DNA from: Latilactobacillus sakei
GTDB lineage: Bacteria > Bacillota > Bacilli > Lactobacillales > Lactobacillaceae
Direction: 5' to 3'
DNA length: 64,000 nucleotides
NCBI GenBank assembly: GCA_002953655.1
Contig: CP025839.1
Location: 620,001-684,000 of the forward strand
Part shown: positions 38,919 through 46,233 of the stretch, one piece after another
How positions within the stretch are numbered: the stretch's first letter is position 1
Layout of the letters: each line of letters begins with the position of its first letter
The notes under the pieces: generated by a model
The model's input: only the letters and a program-made list of their open reading frames with translations
Told to the model about the DNA's origin: nothing
Database searches by the model: none
Translations under genes and position numbers: made by a program

Positions 38919-39709
38919 AACGTATCTTAAATTATCCCGGTTCCAAATGGACGATGGCCAGCTTTATTTGCTCCATTATGCCAGATGATTATACGACCTA
39001 TGTTGAACCGTTTTTCGGGTCCGGAGCAGTTTTCTTCAACAAAGAACCCAGCACAATTGAAACCATCAATGATCTTGATTCAAGGTTAGTTAATTTCTTT
39101 CGAGTGTGTAGGGATGAACCAGCTGCTTTAATTAAAAAGGTTCAACTGACGCCGCTTAGTCGTGAAGAGTACGAATTGAGTTATCAAGTAAGTGATGACC
39201 CAGTGGAGGACGCTCGTCGAATGCTAGTGCGAAGTTGGCAAGCGATTGGTGGTAAGACTTCAGATAAAACTGGTTGGCGGGCCAATATCAATGTGAATGG
39301 ATCCAAGATAAACGAATGGAACCATTTAGATGAACGAATAGCAGCTGTCGCCACCAGACTGAAGCAGGCGCAGATTGAACACCAGAACGCCTTTAAATTA
39401 TTAGACCGCTACAACAGACCTAAGGTACTCGCCTATGTGGACCCGCCTTACTTATTGAGCACGCGGACCAAACGGCATTATAAGCATGAATTTACTGACG
39501 CTGATCACGAGGCTTTACTCGATCAGCTGGTTAATTTTGACGGTTATGTGATTTTATCTGGATATGAGTCTGATATGTATAACGACTTCTTAGCGGATTG
39601 GAGCAAGATTCATTTCGAGGTCGGCGTTGAATCGGGTGGTCGAGCTACTGAAACAATTTGGTGTAACTATCCAATCCAGCAACCTGTGAAACAAATGGAA
39701 TTGATTTAA
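38915..39709 (+). CDS. DNA adenine methyltransferase (Dam/DpnM type)
   Basis: 264 residues from ATG 38915, translationally coupled to the previous stop. SAM-binding segment LNYPGSKWTMASFI and FFGSGAVFFNK, target domain in the middle, and the catalytic motif IV DPPY in VLAYVDPPYLLST. This is an N6-adenine alpha-group enzyme, probably specific for a short palindrome such as GATC (family-based). Orphan, without a restriction gene, so it likely protects phage DNA from host restriction. Confidence 0.92.
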   Translation: MKRILNYPGSKWTMASFICSIMPDDYTTYVEPFFGSGAVFFNKEPSTIETINDLDSRLVNFFRVCRDEPAALIKKVQLTPLSREEYELSYQVSDDPVEDARRMLVRSWQAIGGKTSDKTGWRANINVNGSKINEWNHLDERIAAVATRLKQAQIEHQNAFKLLDRYNRPKVLAYVDPPYLLSTRTKRHYKHEFTDADHEALLDQLVNFDGYVILSGYESDMYNDFLADWSKIHFEVGVESGGRATETIWCNYPIQQPVKQMELI

Positions 39710-39776
39710 ACATTTGGCGATTAGGTCATATTCCACACTTATGCATTAATAATCAAATGTTTTAGGAGGGAACGCC

Positions 39777-40079
39777 ATGATCGAACATTATCAGTCAACC
39801 GAGCGTGTTACAGCAGAGGAATTTGATGGTTCTAAGCAGATGATGAAAAAATATAAAATCATCAAGCAGAGAAGAGGGCCGCATGATTACACAATGCATG
39901 CATATAGCGATATCGGGATGGATATTGGCGATTATATTTTGATCGGCAATCCAGGAGAATATAGCAGCATGTCGAAATATGTTTTTGAATTGAGGTTTGA
40001 GAAATCATATTTCGACCCAATCCCACTGAGTAGGCGGAAGGGTAAATCATTATTATTTGAACAAGCCTCCCTACTTTAG
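39777..40079 (+). CDS. early phage protein of unknown function
   Basis: 100 residues, AGGAGGG before ATG. Beta-rich, with YKIIKQRRGPHDYTMHAYSD and GDYILIGNPGEYSSMSKYVF. Resembles small phage proteins that bind or mimic structured ligands, but not recognised. Confidence 0.5.
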   Translation: MIEHYQSTERVTAEEFDGSKQMMKKYKIIKQRRGPHDYTMHAYSDIGMDIGDYILIGNPGEYSSMSKYVFELRFEKSYFDPIPLSRRKGKSLLFEQASLL

Positions 40080-40137
40080 CTGATTGAGATACGAAAATAA
40101 AAAGACCGCGTTAGCAGTCAGTCGGAAGGAATTCAAT

Positions 40138-40410
40138 ATGGAACCAATAGTAATTACGTTACCTGAAAAATGCAGAGAATTAGCAGAGGAAGTGGTTGGT
40201 TGCTATGGGTATAACAGCGCAATCGAACCATTATGTAATGAGCCATTGTGTGAATCAGAGTTACAGCATTTATTGAGTGATTGGCTGGAGGGTGCGGGTG
40301 ACTTAAAGATGTATCAAAAGCAATTGAATCTAAAGAATGCAGCATTCGAAATGTTATTAGGTGCCATCTTTGTTGCAGACCTAATTAAGTTCAAGGAGGC
40401 ACCCCAATGA
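40138..40410 (+). CDS. early phage protein of unknown function
   Basis: 90 residues from ATG 40138 with GGAAGGA upstream. Helical and acidic (ELQHLLSDWLEGAGDLKMYQ). Followed by a small membrane peptide gene in ATGA overlap. Confidence 0.5.
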   Translation: MEPIVITLPEKCRELAEEVVGCYGYNSAIEPLCNEPLCESELQHLLSDWLEGAGDLKMYQKQLNLKNAAFEMLLGAIFVADLIKFKEAPQ

Positions 40411-40526
40411 TCTATATCATTTTGTTCCTAGCAACTACTGGCCTCCCGTTCGTCAAATTAATCATGGGATGCATCATCTTATTCGTTTTATCAGGCCTAT
40501 TCATTTATCGAAAGGAGACATGGTAA
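40407..40526 (+). CDS. 39-residue phage membrane peptide
   Basis: Too short for usual ORF cut-offs, but AAGGAGG lies 8 bp before ATG 40407 and the start overlaps the previous stop (ATGA). Almost wholly hydrophobic (YIILFLATTGLPFVKLIMGC, then IILFVLSGLFIY), ending RKETW. One or two membrane helices. Confidence 0.55.
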   Translation: MIYIILFLATTGLPFVKLIMGCIILFVLSGLFIYRKETW

Positions 40527-40530
40527 TTAA

Positions 40531-40578
40531 ATGAAATATCAAGACTTAATGACGGTGGTAAAGGTGGAGGAAGGCTAA
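40531..40578 (+). CDS. 15-codon coupling ORF (candidate)
   Basis: MKYQDLMTVVKVEEG, preceded by AAAGGAGA at 40511-40518 and ending in TAATG with the next gene's start at 40578. It may only couple translation of the neighbours. Confidence 0.3.
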   Translation: MKYQDLMTVVKVEEG

Positions 40579-40799
40579 TGGCGAAAATAGATGAAATTAA
40601 AAATCGCGATGACTACCAAGATATGCTTGAATACGGCCATCGAATGGTTGAAGCATGGGAAGAGTACACCGATTACAAGTTGAAGCTTCAAGAGAAAATG
40701 CAAGGGACTTCTTACGACTGGCAAAAACCTGCAACCTTGGCTAAACAATTAGACAAGCTATACGCTGAAAAGTATATGCCCACTGGGGAGGAAGACTAA
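40578..40799 (+). CDS. small early phage protein
   Basis: 73 residues, GGAGGAAGG before ATG. Highly charged helices (NRDDYQDMLEYGHRMVEAWE). Coupled to the next gene by ATGG overlap at 40799. Function unknown. Confidence 0.55.
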   Translation: MAKIDEIKNRDDYQDMLEYGHRMVEAWEEYTDYKLKLQEKMQGTSYDWQKPATLAKQLDKLYAEKYMPTGEED

Positions 40800-41050
40800 T
40801 GGACGATTATCGTGTTGAAAAACTAGCGGATGACATTCGCGCCGGTATGAAAATCACAACTAACATGGTTCGGCGCTTCTATCGCATCCCTGATCAAGAA
40901 GCAATCGACTTACTGAAGAAGTCAAAACTTAGAGCGGAGGAGCTTGATTATGATAGAGAAGTTCAAAAACAAAGTGAAAGCGATGCTAAGCGGCAGGCGC
41001 AAAGATACTTCGGTGGATCATCAGGATACCGCTCAAACTCATATCGATAG
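40799..41050 (+). CDS. small early phage protein with 3' overlap
   Basis: 83 residues, GGGGAGGA upstream. Charged helical protein (KLADDIRAGMKITTNMVRRFYRI). Its last 101 bp are shared with the next gene in another frame. Confidence 0.5.
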   Translation: MDDYRVEKLADDIRAGMKITTNMVRRFYRIPDQEAIDLLKKSKLRAEELDYDREVQKQSESDAKRQAQRYFGGSSGYRSNSYR

Positions 41051-41207
41051 AGTTGAAATTGGTATTAGCACCGTTGACCTTGCCAGACAGCTTAAAGCAA
41101 TTAGACAGCTGCTTCTTAGACCGAAGATTCGTCTTAATTACGATGAAAAACATTTTGGCATGACCTCATATCAGAAATGGCATAAATCTAACAAGAAATG
41201 GAGATAG
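40950..41207 (+). CDS. small early phage protein overlapping the previous gene by 101 bp
   Basis: 85 residues from ATG 40950 with GCGGAGG 9 bp upstream, inside the preceding frame. Basic N-terminus (EKFKNKVKAMLSGRRKD), then a helix (STVDLARQLKAIRQLLL) and a C-terminal SYQKWHKSNKKWR. The good ribosome binding site and the 106-bp frame extending past the previous stop speak for a real gene. Confidence 0.5.
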   Translation: MIEKFKNKVKAMLSGRRKDTSVDHQDTAQTHIDRVEIGISTVDLARQLKAIRQLLLRPKIRLNYDEKHFGMTSYQKWHKSNKKWR

Positions 41208-41211
41208 CATT

Positions 41212-41640
41212 ATGGCTGAACAACTTTTTAATTTCGACTTATCAAAAATCGCAGATGGTGGTGCACAGGAGAAATTCACCACTGAATTGCAAAAGGTCGC
41301 CGATAACATTCTAGATTTAAATACCGAATCCAAAACAAAACGAAAGGTCACGATTGATTTGACCTTCATCCCCAATGACAAACGAGATGCCGTTGACGTG
41401 GCAGTCGATGTGAAGTCTAAGTTGGCACCGCAAGTTGGTGTCACGACAACGATGCTATTGGGCCGAAATATCGATACTGGCATGGTTGCTGTCGCTGAAT
41501 TGAAATCAGGTGTGCCAGGACAGACCTACTTTGATACTGAAGACGAGACAATCAAGACCGACACCGGCGAACCGATTGATGACATTGAAGCAGATAGTTC
41601 TAAAAAAGATAATGTGATTGATTTACAAAATCAGGGATAG
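41212..41640 (+). CDS. early phage protein, sometimes annotated as replication terminator protein
   Basis: 142 residues, GGAG upstream. Conserved pattern EQLFNFDLSKIADGGAQEK, KRKVTIDLTFIPNDKRD and TGMVAVAELKSGVPGQTYF. I remember this type in lactobacillar phages under the label replication terminator protein, without proof of function. Soluble; acidic C-terminus. Confidence 0.5.
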   Translation: MAEQLFNFDLSKIADGGAQEKFTTELQKVADNILDLNTESKTKRKVTIDLTFIPNDKRDAVDVAVDVKSKLAPQVGVTTTMLLGRNIDTGMVAVAELKSGVPGQTYFDTEDETIKTDTGEPIDDIEADSSKKDNVIDLQNQG

Positions 41641-41651
41641 GGGTGAGTGAT

Positions 41652-42020
41652 ATGAATCAATGGGATGAATTACCAGAAATCGAAGTTCTTAAAAGAAAGA
41701 TACTAATCAATAAAAAAGATTTATTCGAAGGAGCATATTATATTAATCCGACAAGTGAAGAACCATTTCATGATACGGAAGATGTGTATGATGTGGCATT
41801 GGTCTCAGACTTGATTGAAAGAAATATAGGTGACTTTAATAATGTTGCCTATGCTAAAACATTAATCGAGACTACCAACTATCCTAATGACCAGTTAATC
41901 CGGATTGAGGGCTTTGATGATGGCACCTATTTACTCATAGAAATTTGGCATTCGGATAATGAAGATGGCTACGGCGCTATCGTTAGTGAGTTAGTTGAAA
42001 ATTGGAAAGAATTAATTTAG
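41652..42020 (+). CDS. early phage protein of unknown function
   Basis: 122 residues from ATG 41652 (GGGGTGAG upstream; the GTG at 41643 is inside that site). Strongly acidic (ERNIGDFNNVAYAKTLIETT), with HSDNEDGYGAIVSELVENW at the end. Acidic DNA-mimic-like composition; function unknown. Confidence 0.5.
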   Translation: MNQWDELPEIEVLKRKILINKKDLFEGAYYINPTSEEPFHDTEDVYDVALVSDLIERNIGDFNNVAYAKTLIETTNYPNDQLIRIEGFDDGTYLLIEIWHSDNEDGYGAIVSELVENWKELI

Positions 42021-42032
42021 GAGGGACACAAT

Positions 42033-42341
42033 ATGCTATTTACTTACAACGGTGAAAAATATGACACGTATAAGAATAATGGATTACAGAGAACACAAGA
42101 TGATGACTTGAAGTTGAAAGTTGTTAATGAATATTTTGACGAACCTGATCAAGTGTTAAAAGAGTGTAGTTTAGATATCGCTTTTGAATTGGCGCTAATG
42201 TCTGCCAGGTATGAAGATATCATTTCAGAAGTAACTGGTGGGGAATTTTCAAAGGCTGGTACCTATCCTGAATGGGTCGTCAAAGAAACAGAAGCGTACT
42301 TTAAAGAAATATATAAAGAATTAGATTCGGAGGATGATTAA
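42033..42341 (+). CDS. early phage protein of unknown function
   Basis: 102 residues, GGAGGG before ATG. Acidic, helical C-terminal half (KEYDELDS-like acidic end, IYKELDSEDD). Not recognised. Confidence 0.5.
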   Translation: MLFTYNGEKYDTYKNNGLQRTQDDDLKLKVVNEYFDEPDQVLKECSLDIAFELALMSARYEDIISEVTGGEFSKAGTYPEWVVKETEAYFKEIYKELDSEDD

Positions 42342-42342
42342 C

Positions 42343-43086
42343 ATGGAAATGACAACCGAAACAATCAACAGATTACACGAATTAAGTTTGGAAGCTGGAA
42401 AGGGTAAGGTGCTTGAGGTTGATGGCGAGCACTTCGCTATTGACGGTAATGGGGATGTCCGCCTACTTAAACCGCAAAACTTATCCGATACTGCAGTTGA
42501 AGTCACAACACTCATGGGTGTCGTCGACTTGGTTAAAAGTATGGACGAACGTAAAACGCAAAATCTTTATATCCAAGTTAAGTCACCAACCAAGGTGATT
42601 GTTTTCGGTCACTTAGATGATTACGGTCGTCGTGAGCAGTTGGTTCGCGCTAAGGCTATGACGCCTGAAATTTATTACGGTAACTTTTTAGACCAAGAAC
42701 AAATGAATATCTCATTGCAGTCACAGTTTGAAGAAACTAAAGACCGTGACATTCTTTTGAAAGTGATTGGTAATCTGAAGGAAGAAGCTGTCCGCAACGC
42801 TAGTGATGATGGCGTGAGCCAAGCAGTCACAATTAAAACCGGTGTCGTATCTGTTGAACAAGTTAAAGTACCAAACCCAGTTGGCTTGGCACCATACCGG
42901 ACGTTTAACGAAGTCACGCAACCAACCAGTAACTTCGTATTCCGGATGCGCGAAGGGATGAAGAGTGCCATCTTTGCAGCAGATGGCGGTGCCTGGGAAC
43001 TTGAAGCAATGAGCAATGTCAAAGAGTATTTGACTAGAAATCTGGATGAAGAAATTAATAGTGGTCATGTGATTGTGATTGCCTAA
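42343..43086 (+). CDS. DUF2303-like phage protein
   Basis: 247 residues from ATG 42343 (GGAGG upstream). Contains VGLAPYRTFNEVTQP followed by FVFRMREG, which I associate with DUF2303 proteins of siphoviruses, and a C-terminal LDEEINSGHVIVIA. Found next to replication and recombination genes in other phages; function unknown. Confidence 0.6.
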   Translation: MEMTTETINRLHELSLEAGKGKVLEVDGEHFAIDGNGDVRLLKPQNLSDTAVEVTTLMGVVDLVKSMDERKTQNLYIQVKSPTKVIVFGHLDDYGRREQLVRAKAMTPEIYYGNFLDQEQMNISLQSQFEETKDRDILLKVIGNLKEEAVRNASDDGVSQAVTIKTGVVSVEQVKVPNPVGLAPYRTFNEVTQPTSNFVFRMREGMKSAIFAADGGAWELEAMSNVKEYLTRNLDEEINSGHVIVIA

Positions 43087-43099
43087 GGGGATGAAGTAG

Positions 43100-43621
43100 T
43101 TGTCAATTGAAGTAACGAATGAATTAGTTGAAGATATTGCCAGTGCCGTATTAAAGAAACAACGCAAGTTAACCCGTAAGCAACAGAAGCTTGAAACCAA
43201 TCGACGACTACGGAATACCAGAATGTTGCTCGAACATTATCGCCCACTCACTGATCACATTCTTTTAAGTGAAAAATCAGCGGTTGAGACAATGGAATAC
43301 GAGATTGAACATGGTACCGTGATTCGATTGGAGTCAGTCGGTAAGTATCATGAGAAGTCACGCCAATTATTGAAGTACATCAACATGGCATTGGCAATGT
43401 ATAAAGAGCGATGTGAGAACTGGGATGACCTTGCTTTCCGGCGTTATCGCACGATTGAATGGTTGTACTTATCCACAGCCCATTTAAGTGAGAGCGAGAT
43501 TGCTAAGTATTACAATGTTGACCGTTCAGTCATCAATCGTGATAAAGACCGTGCTATCAACGAATTATCGGTGTTGCTATTCGGAATCGATGCAATTTTA
43601 GACGGATTTACGAGCCGCTAG
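43100..43621 (+). CDS. ArpU/RinA-like late transcription regulator
   Basis: 173 residues from TTG 43100. N-terminal basic helical region, C-terminal sigma-like HTH (IEWLYLSTAHLSESEIAKYY then VDRSVINRDKDRAINEL). Proteins of this type at the end of the early region activate late genes in Gram-positive phages. It lies just before the hairpins at 43678-43762 and the packaging genes. Confidence 0.8.
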   Translation: MSIEVTNELVEDIASAVLKKQRKLTRKQQKLETNRRLRNTRMLLEHYRPLTDHILLSEKSAVETMEYEIEHGTVIRLESVGKYHEKSRQLLKYINMALAMYKERCENWDDLAFRRYRTIEWLYLSTAHLSESEIAKYYNVDRSVINRDKDRAINELSVLLFGIDAILDGFTSR

Positions 43622-43677
43622 AGCTTGCACAAATCTTGCACACAAAGGTCACAAATCCAGTGTTATAGTAGTATTAT

Positions 43678-43705
43678 AGAAATATTCAGTTGAGGGAATA
43701 TTTCT
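43678..43705. repeat. 10-bp inverted repeat downstream of the late regulator
   Basis: AGAAATATTC (43678-43687) and GAATATTTCT (43696-43705) with an 8-bp spacer. There is no T run. It is a candidate binding site for the ArpU-like activator or an RNA stem. Confidence 0.55.
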
Positions 43706-43733
43706 GATGAAAAAGTTAGTCAACATCGCGTGG

Positions 43734-43762
43734 AGTCCTGCCAGAAATGGCGGGACTTTTTA
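43734..43762 (+). terminator. rho-independent terminator at the early/late junction
   Basis: AGTCCTGCC pairs with GGCGGGACT (one wobble), followed by T5. Confidence 0.85.
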
Positions 43763-43817
43763 ATGTTTTGGTACATAAATAATTATGATACTATTAATTT
43801 GAGAGGTGATGGCTACT

Positions 43818-44465
43818 ATGAGTGATTCCAAAGAAAAAGAAAAAACAAATCATGATTTAGCTGGAAATGAATACTCCAGTCGTGATATGGAGGTCTGGGA
43901 ATATTGGGCCAATAAACAAAAAGGTATAAGAAGAATGGCTAGACGAGTAATTGTTATGATTGTGAAAAAAGGAGAATTCTTTCTATTAGGTGCTTTTATC
44001 AATTTGTTTGTGGACCTTGCCTTTATATCGATTCATGGCAAATGGTTTGAAAATTCAACGAACGCGGCAAAAGGAACAATATTTAATGGCGATTTTCGTG
44101 GTAATACCTTAATTGGATTAACGGTTTTTACAAGTATAATTATGGGTATCTCATTTATTGCTGTTCAGGCTAGGTCATCAGAAATGGTAATTACACTCTT
44201 TAGAAAATCCGCTGATGCTTTACTGTACTTCGCCCTTGGATCTTGGATACTAGTCAAGCCTTGGCACAATAATTATTTGTTATTTACATGTATGTGTATT
44301 TTCACATTGGTAGGATCGTGTTCAATCGCGCAAATAATCATTGTTTTAATTAGGAGTACTGTTTCATATGTGAAAAGTCCAGTTGAGAATGAGGCAGTAT
44401 TAAAAAAGATGAACTTTATCTGGATTGTTATTGCAGCGATAATTGGATGGATGTTGAAGAAATAG
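43818..44465 (+). CDS. phage-encoded membrane protein, candidate cargo gene
   Basis: 215 residues from ATG 43818 (AGAGGTGA 8 bp upstream). A soluble N-terminus of ~40 residues, then four to five helices (FFLLGAFINLFVDLAFISI, LIGLTVFTSIIMGISFIAV, ALLYFALGSWILV, FIWIVIAAIIGWML). It lies alone between the late regulator terminator and the next small gene, more AT-rich than its neighbours. No family recognised; possibly an exclusion protein. Confidence 0.55.
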   Translation: MSDSKEKEKTNHDLAGNEYSSRDMEVWEYWANKQKGIRRMARRVIVMIVKKGEFFLLGAFINLFVDLAFISIHGKWFENSTNAAKGTIFNGDFRGNTLIGLTVFTSIIMGISFIAVQARSSEMVITLFRKSADALLYFALGSWILVKPWHNNYLLFTCMCIFTLVGSCSIAQIIIVLIRSTVSYVKSPVENEAVLKKMNFIWIVIAAIIGWMLKK

Positions 44466-44511
44466 TATTGAAATAAGTTTTGCTATAACATTTATAAAGG
44501 GAGAGTTGAAA

Positions 44512-44754
44512 ATGGAAAAATTTAAAGTAAAAGTATACGTTGAAAAGAAGAAAGATTTCAGTACCGCAAGTGGTCACGCGGCAAATGGAAGGATATATGA
44601 ATTGCCGATTATTCCTAGAAAAGGTGACTATCTTGTACTAGACACGACGATGGATGATAATCATGTTGAGTCATCAAGATACGAAGTCTATATTGTGAAT
44701 ATCATGAATACGGGTAATGTCGATGCTCAAATTCATGTCTTAACAGACGAATAA
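44512..44754 (+). CDS. small phage protein, beta-rich
   Basis: 80 residues from ATG 44512, GGGAGAG upstream. Pattern KVKVYVEKKKDFSTASG then VLDTTMDDNHVESSRYEVYI suggests a small beta barrel. Unknown function; it has its own terminator. Confidence 0.5.
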   Translation: MEKFKVKVYVEKKKDFSTASGHAANGRIYELPIIPRKGDYLVLDTTMDDNHVESSRYEVYIVNIMNTGNVDAQIHVLTDE

Positions 44755-44764
44755 GATTATTATT

Positions 44765-44796
44765 AATAAGCCAGCTTAATCGCTGGCTTATTTTTG
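44765..44796 (+). terminator. rho-independent terminator
   Basis: AATAAGCCAGC pairs with GCTGGCTTATT, then T5. Confidence 0.9.
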
Positions 44797-44824
44797 TGCA
44801 ATCAATTAAAAGGAGGAATTATCC

Positions 44825-45094
44825 ATGCAAAAGCCAATCATCAATGCAACCGTGAGTCGGACATCAGTTGATGCCGATCCAACGTTTAAGATAATCGTGC
44901 CTAACAATGTCGAAACAACTGAACTAGAATATGTATTGACCAGAGTCATGTACAACATGGTACGCATCTATGCGAGAGGGAAGCACATCCCATTTGAGGA
45001 TGCGCTGGTGCAATATAAAGAAGCGGTGGCCGTTCATATCGGTGTGATCTACGACCAGGAACAGAAGTTAAAGGAGGAACAAGATGGCAGATAG
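44825..45094 (+). CDS. phage protein upstream of the packaging module
   Basis: 89 residues, AGGAGG before ATG. Acidic with a helical middle (TELEYVLTRVMYNMVRIYAR). Overlaps the next gene by 11 bp. Not recognised. Confidence 0.5.
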   Translation: MQKPIINATVSRTSVDADPTFKIIVPNNVETTELEYVLTRVMYNMVRIYARGKHIPFEDALVQYKEAVAVHIGVIYDQEQKLKEEQDGR

Positions 45095-45323
45095 AGTCGT
45101 GATGATGTCGCAAGATGAATACGATGAGATCATCAATGGTGTGAGTGGACTACCATTCGAAGTGAACCGAACAGTAGGTAGCAATGGTCAGTTTGTTCGG
45201 ACTGTAATTGAGGTGTCTAAGTCTAAGATGGAACAGGCACTACAAGTCAATGACTTTGAAGCGGTATCGCCAGCTGATGGGTCACCAATCAACTACGCCT
45301 GCAACGTGAAGTGGATTGACTGA
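45084..45323 (+). CDS. phage protein upstream of the packaging module
   Basis: 79 residues, AAAGGAGG before ATG. Contains GSNGQFVRTVIEVSKSKMEQ and ends INYACNVKWID. Overlaps the HNH gene by 8 bp. Not recognised. Confidence 0.5.
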   Translation: MADRVVMMSQDEYDEIINGVSGLPFEVNRTVGSNGQFVRTVIEVSKSKMEQALQVNDFEAVSPADGSPINYACNVKWID

Positions 45324-45642
45324 CAAGTATATCCGCTTCTATCACACCAAGGCATGGCAGTCAGCGCGCAAGCTGGCACTAGTCCGTGACCATTACCTAT
45401 GTCAAGAGTGTCTGCGAGCAGGCATCGTGACCTATGCACGCATTGTCCATCACATCATTCCATTAAAAGATAATTGGTCAAAACGTTGTGATTTAAAAAA
45501 TTTAGAAACCATTTGTCCTGAACACCATAATCAGGATCACCCAGAAAAAGCAACAGCAAATAAGCAAGAAGCCAAACATCTGCACGCACAGAAAAAGCGG
45601 GCAGATGTTTTTGTATTCCATGCGAACCATGAATTGAAGTAG
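45316..45642 (+). CDS. HNH endonuclease, packaging-associated
   Basis: 108 residues from TTG 45316. A zinc-binding CQEC, then the HNH core VHHIIPLKDNW, NLETICPEHHN. In cos phages an HNH protein encoded directly before the small terminase is needed for DNA cutting with the terminase. The position here fits exactly. Confidence 0.9.
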   Translation: MTDKYIRFYHTKAWQSARKLALVRDHYLCQECLRAGIVTYARIVHHIIPLKDNWSKRCDLKNLETICPEHHNQDHPEKATANKQEAKHLHAQKKRADVFVFHANHELK

Positions 45643-45777
45643 CCCCCCTAGGTCCGATAATTTTTTGATGAAGTTCTAAAACAACGGTGATGAGATCCCC
45701 ACACAATAAATTCGTTTTTCAAAATTTTTTTAATCGTCGAATTTGGGCGGTTTCAGAAAAGAAAGGAGGGATGTTAG
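45643..45777. other. cos-like non-coding gap between HNH and small terminase
   Basis: 135 bp without a gene in an otherwise tightly packed region. It starts with a C6 run followed by TAGG (45643-45652 region) and contains GATGAGATCCCCACACAATAA. Gram-positive HNH-type phages carry their cos site in this position, often with a run of C near the HNH stop. The exact nick sites cannot be read. Confidence 0.6.
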
Positions 45778-46233
45778 ATGCCGAGAACTGCTAAAAGTGC
45801 CATGTTGCATATTATGGAGGGAAATCCCAATAATAAAACAAAGAAAGAGCTTCAAAAACGTCAAAAGAATGAGTTGAAGATGAAATTATCGGCGGATAAT
45901 CTTGTCCCTCCAAAATGGTTGAGTGCTGGTGCAGCCAAAAGATTTACTGAAATCGTAAAAATTATGGGCCCAACCGGTATTTTGAGTGACAGTGATGTTG
46001 ATACATTAGCCATTTATTGCGATACCTTAGTGGATTATCAAGCTTATAAAAACAAGGTTAAAAAGTTGGGGATGTTTAAAGATGGTAAGGTTAATCCGTT
46101 TGTCCGTGAGAAACGCAACACTGCCATTCTACTGAATCGCTATGCTAATGAGCTTGGATTAACCCCATCTGCGCGTGCTTCAATGGCCATTCATATGGGT
46201 GACGATGAAGACGGTGATGAAGATGACTTCTAA
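45778..46233 (+). CDS. terS: terminase small subunit (P27 family)
   Basis: 151 residues, GGAGGG before ATG. P27-type features: LSAGAAKRFTEIVKIMGPTG, SDVDTLAIYCDTLVDYQAYK and a C-terminal acidic tail. It recognises the packaging site next door. Overlaps the large subunit gene by 11 bp. Confidence 0.9.
   Translation: MPRTAKSAMLHIMEGNPNNKTKKELQKRQKNELKMKLSADNLVPPKWLSAGAAKRFTEIVKIMGPTGILSDSDVDTLAIYCDTLVDYQAYKNKVKKLGMFKDGKVNPFVREKRNTAILLNRYANELGLTPSARASMAIHMGDDEDGDEDDF

Noticed and set aside
43707-43762. An 18-codon frame (MKKLVNIAWSPARNGGTF) ending in the terminator after the late regulator.
   Set aside because: No ribosome binding site at proper distance, and its second half is the terminator stem itself.
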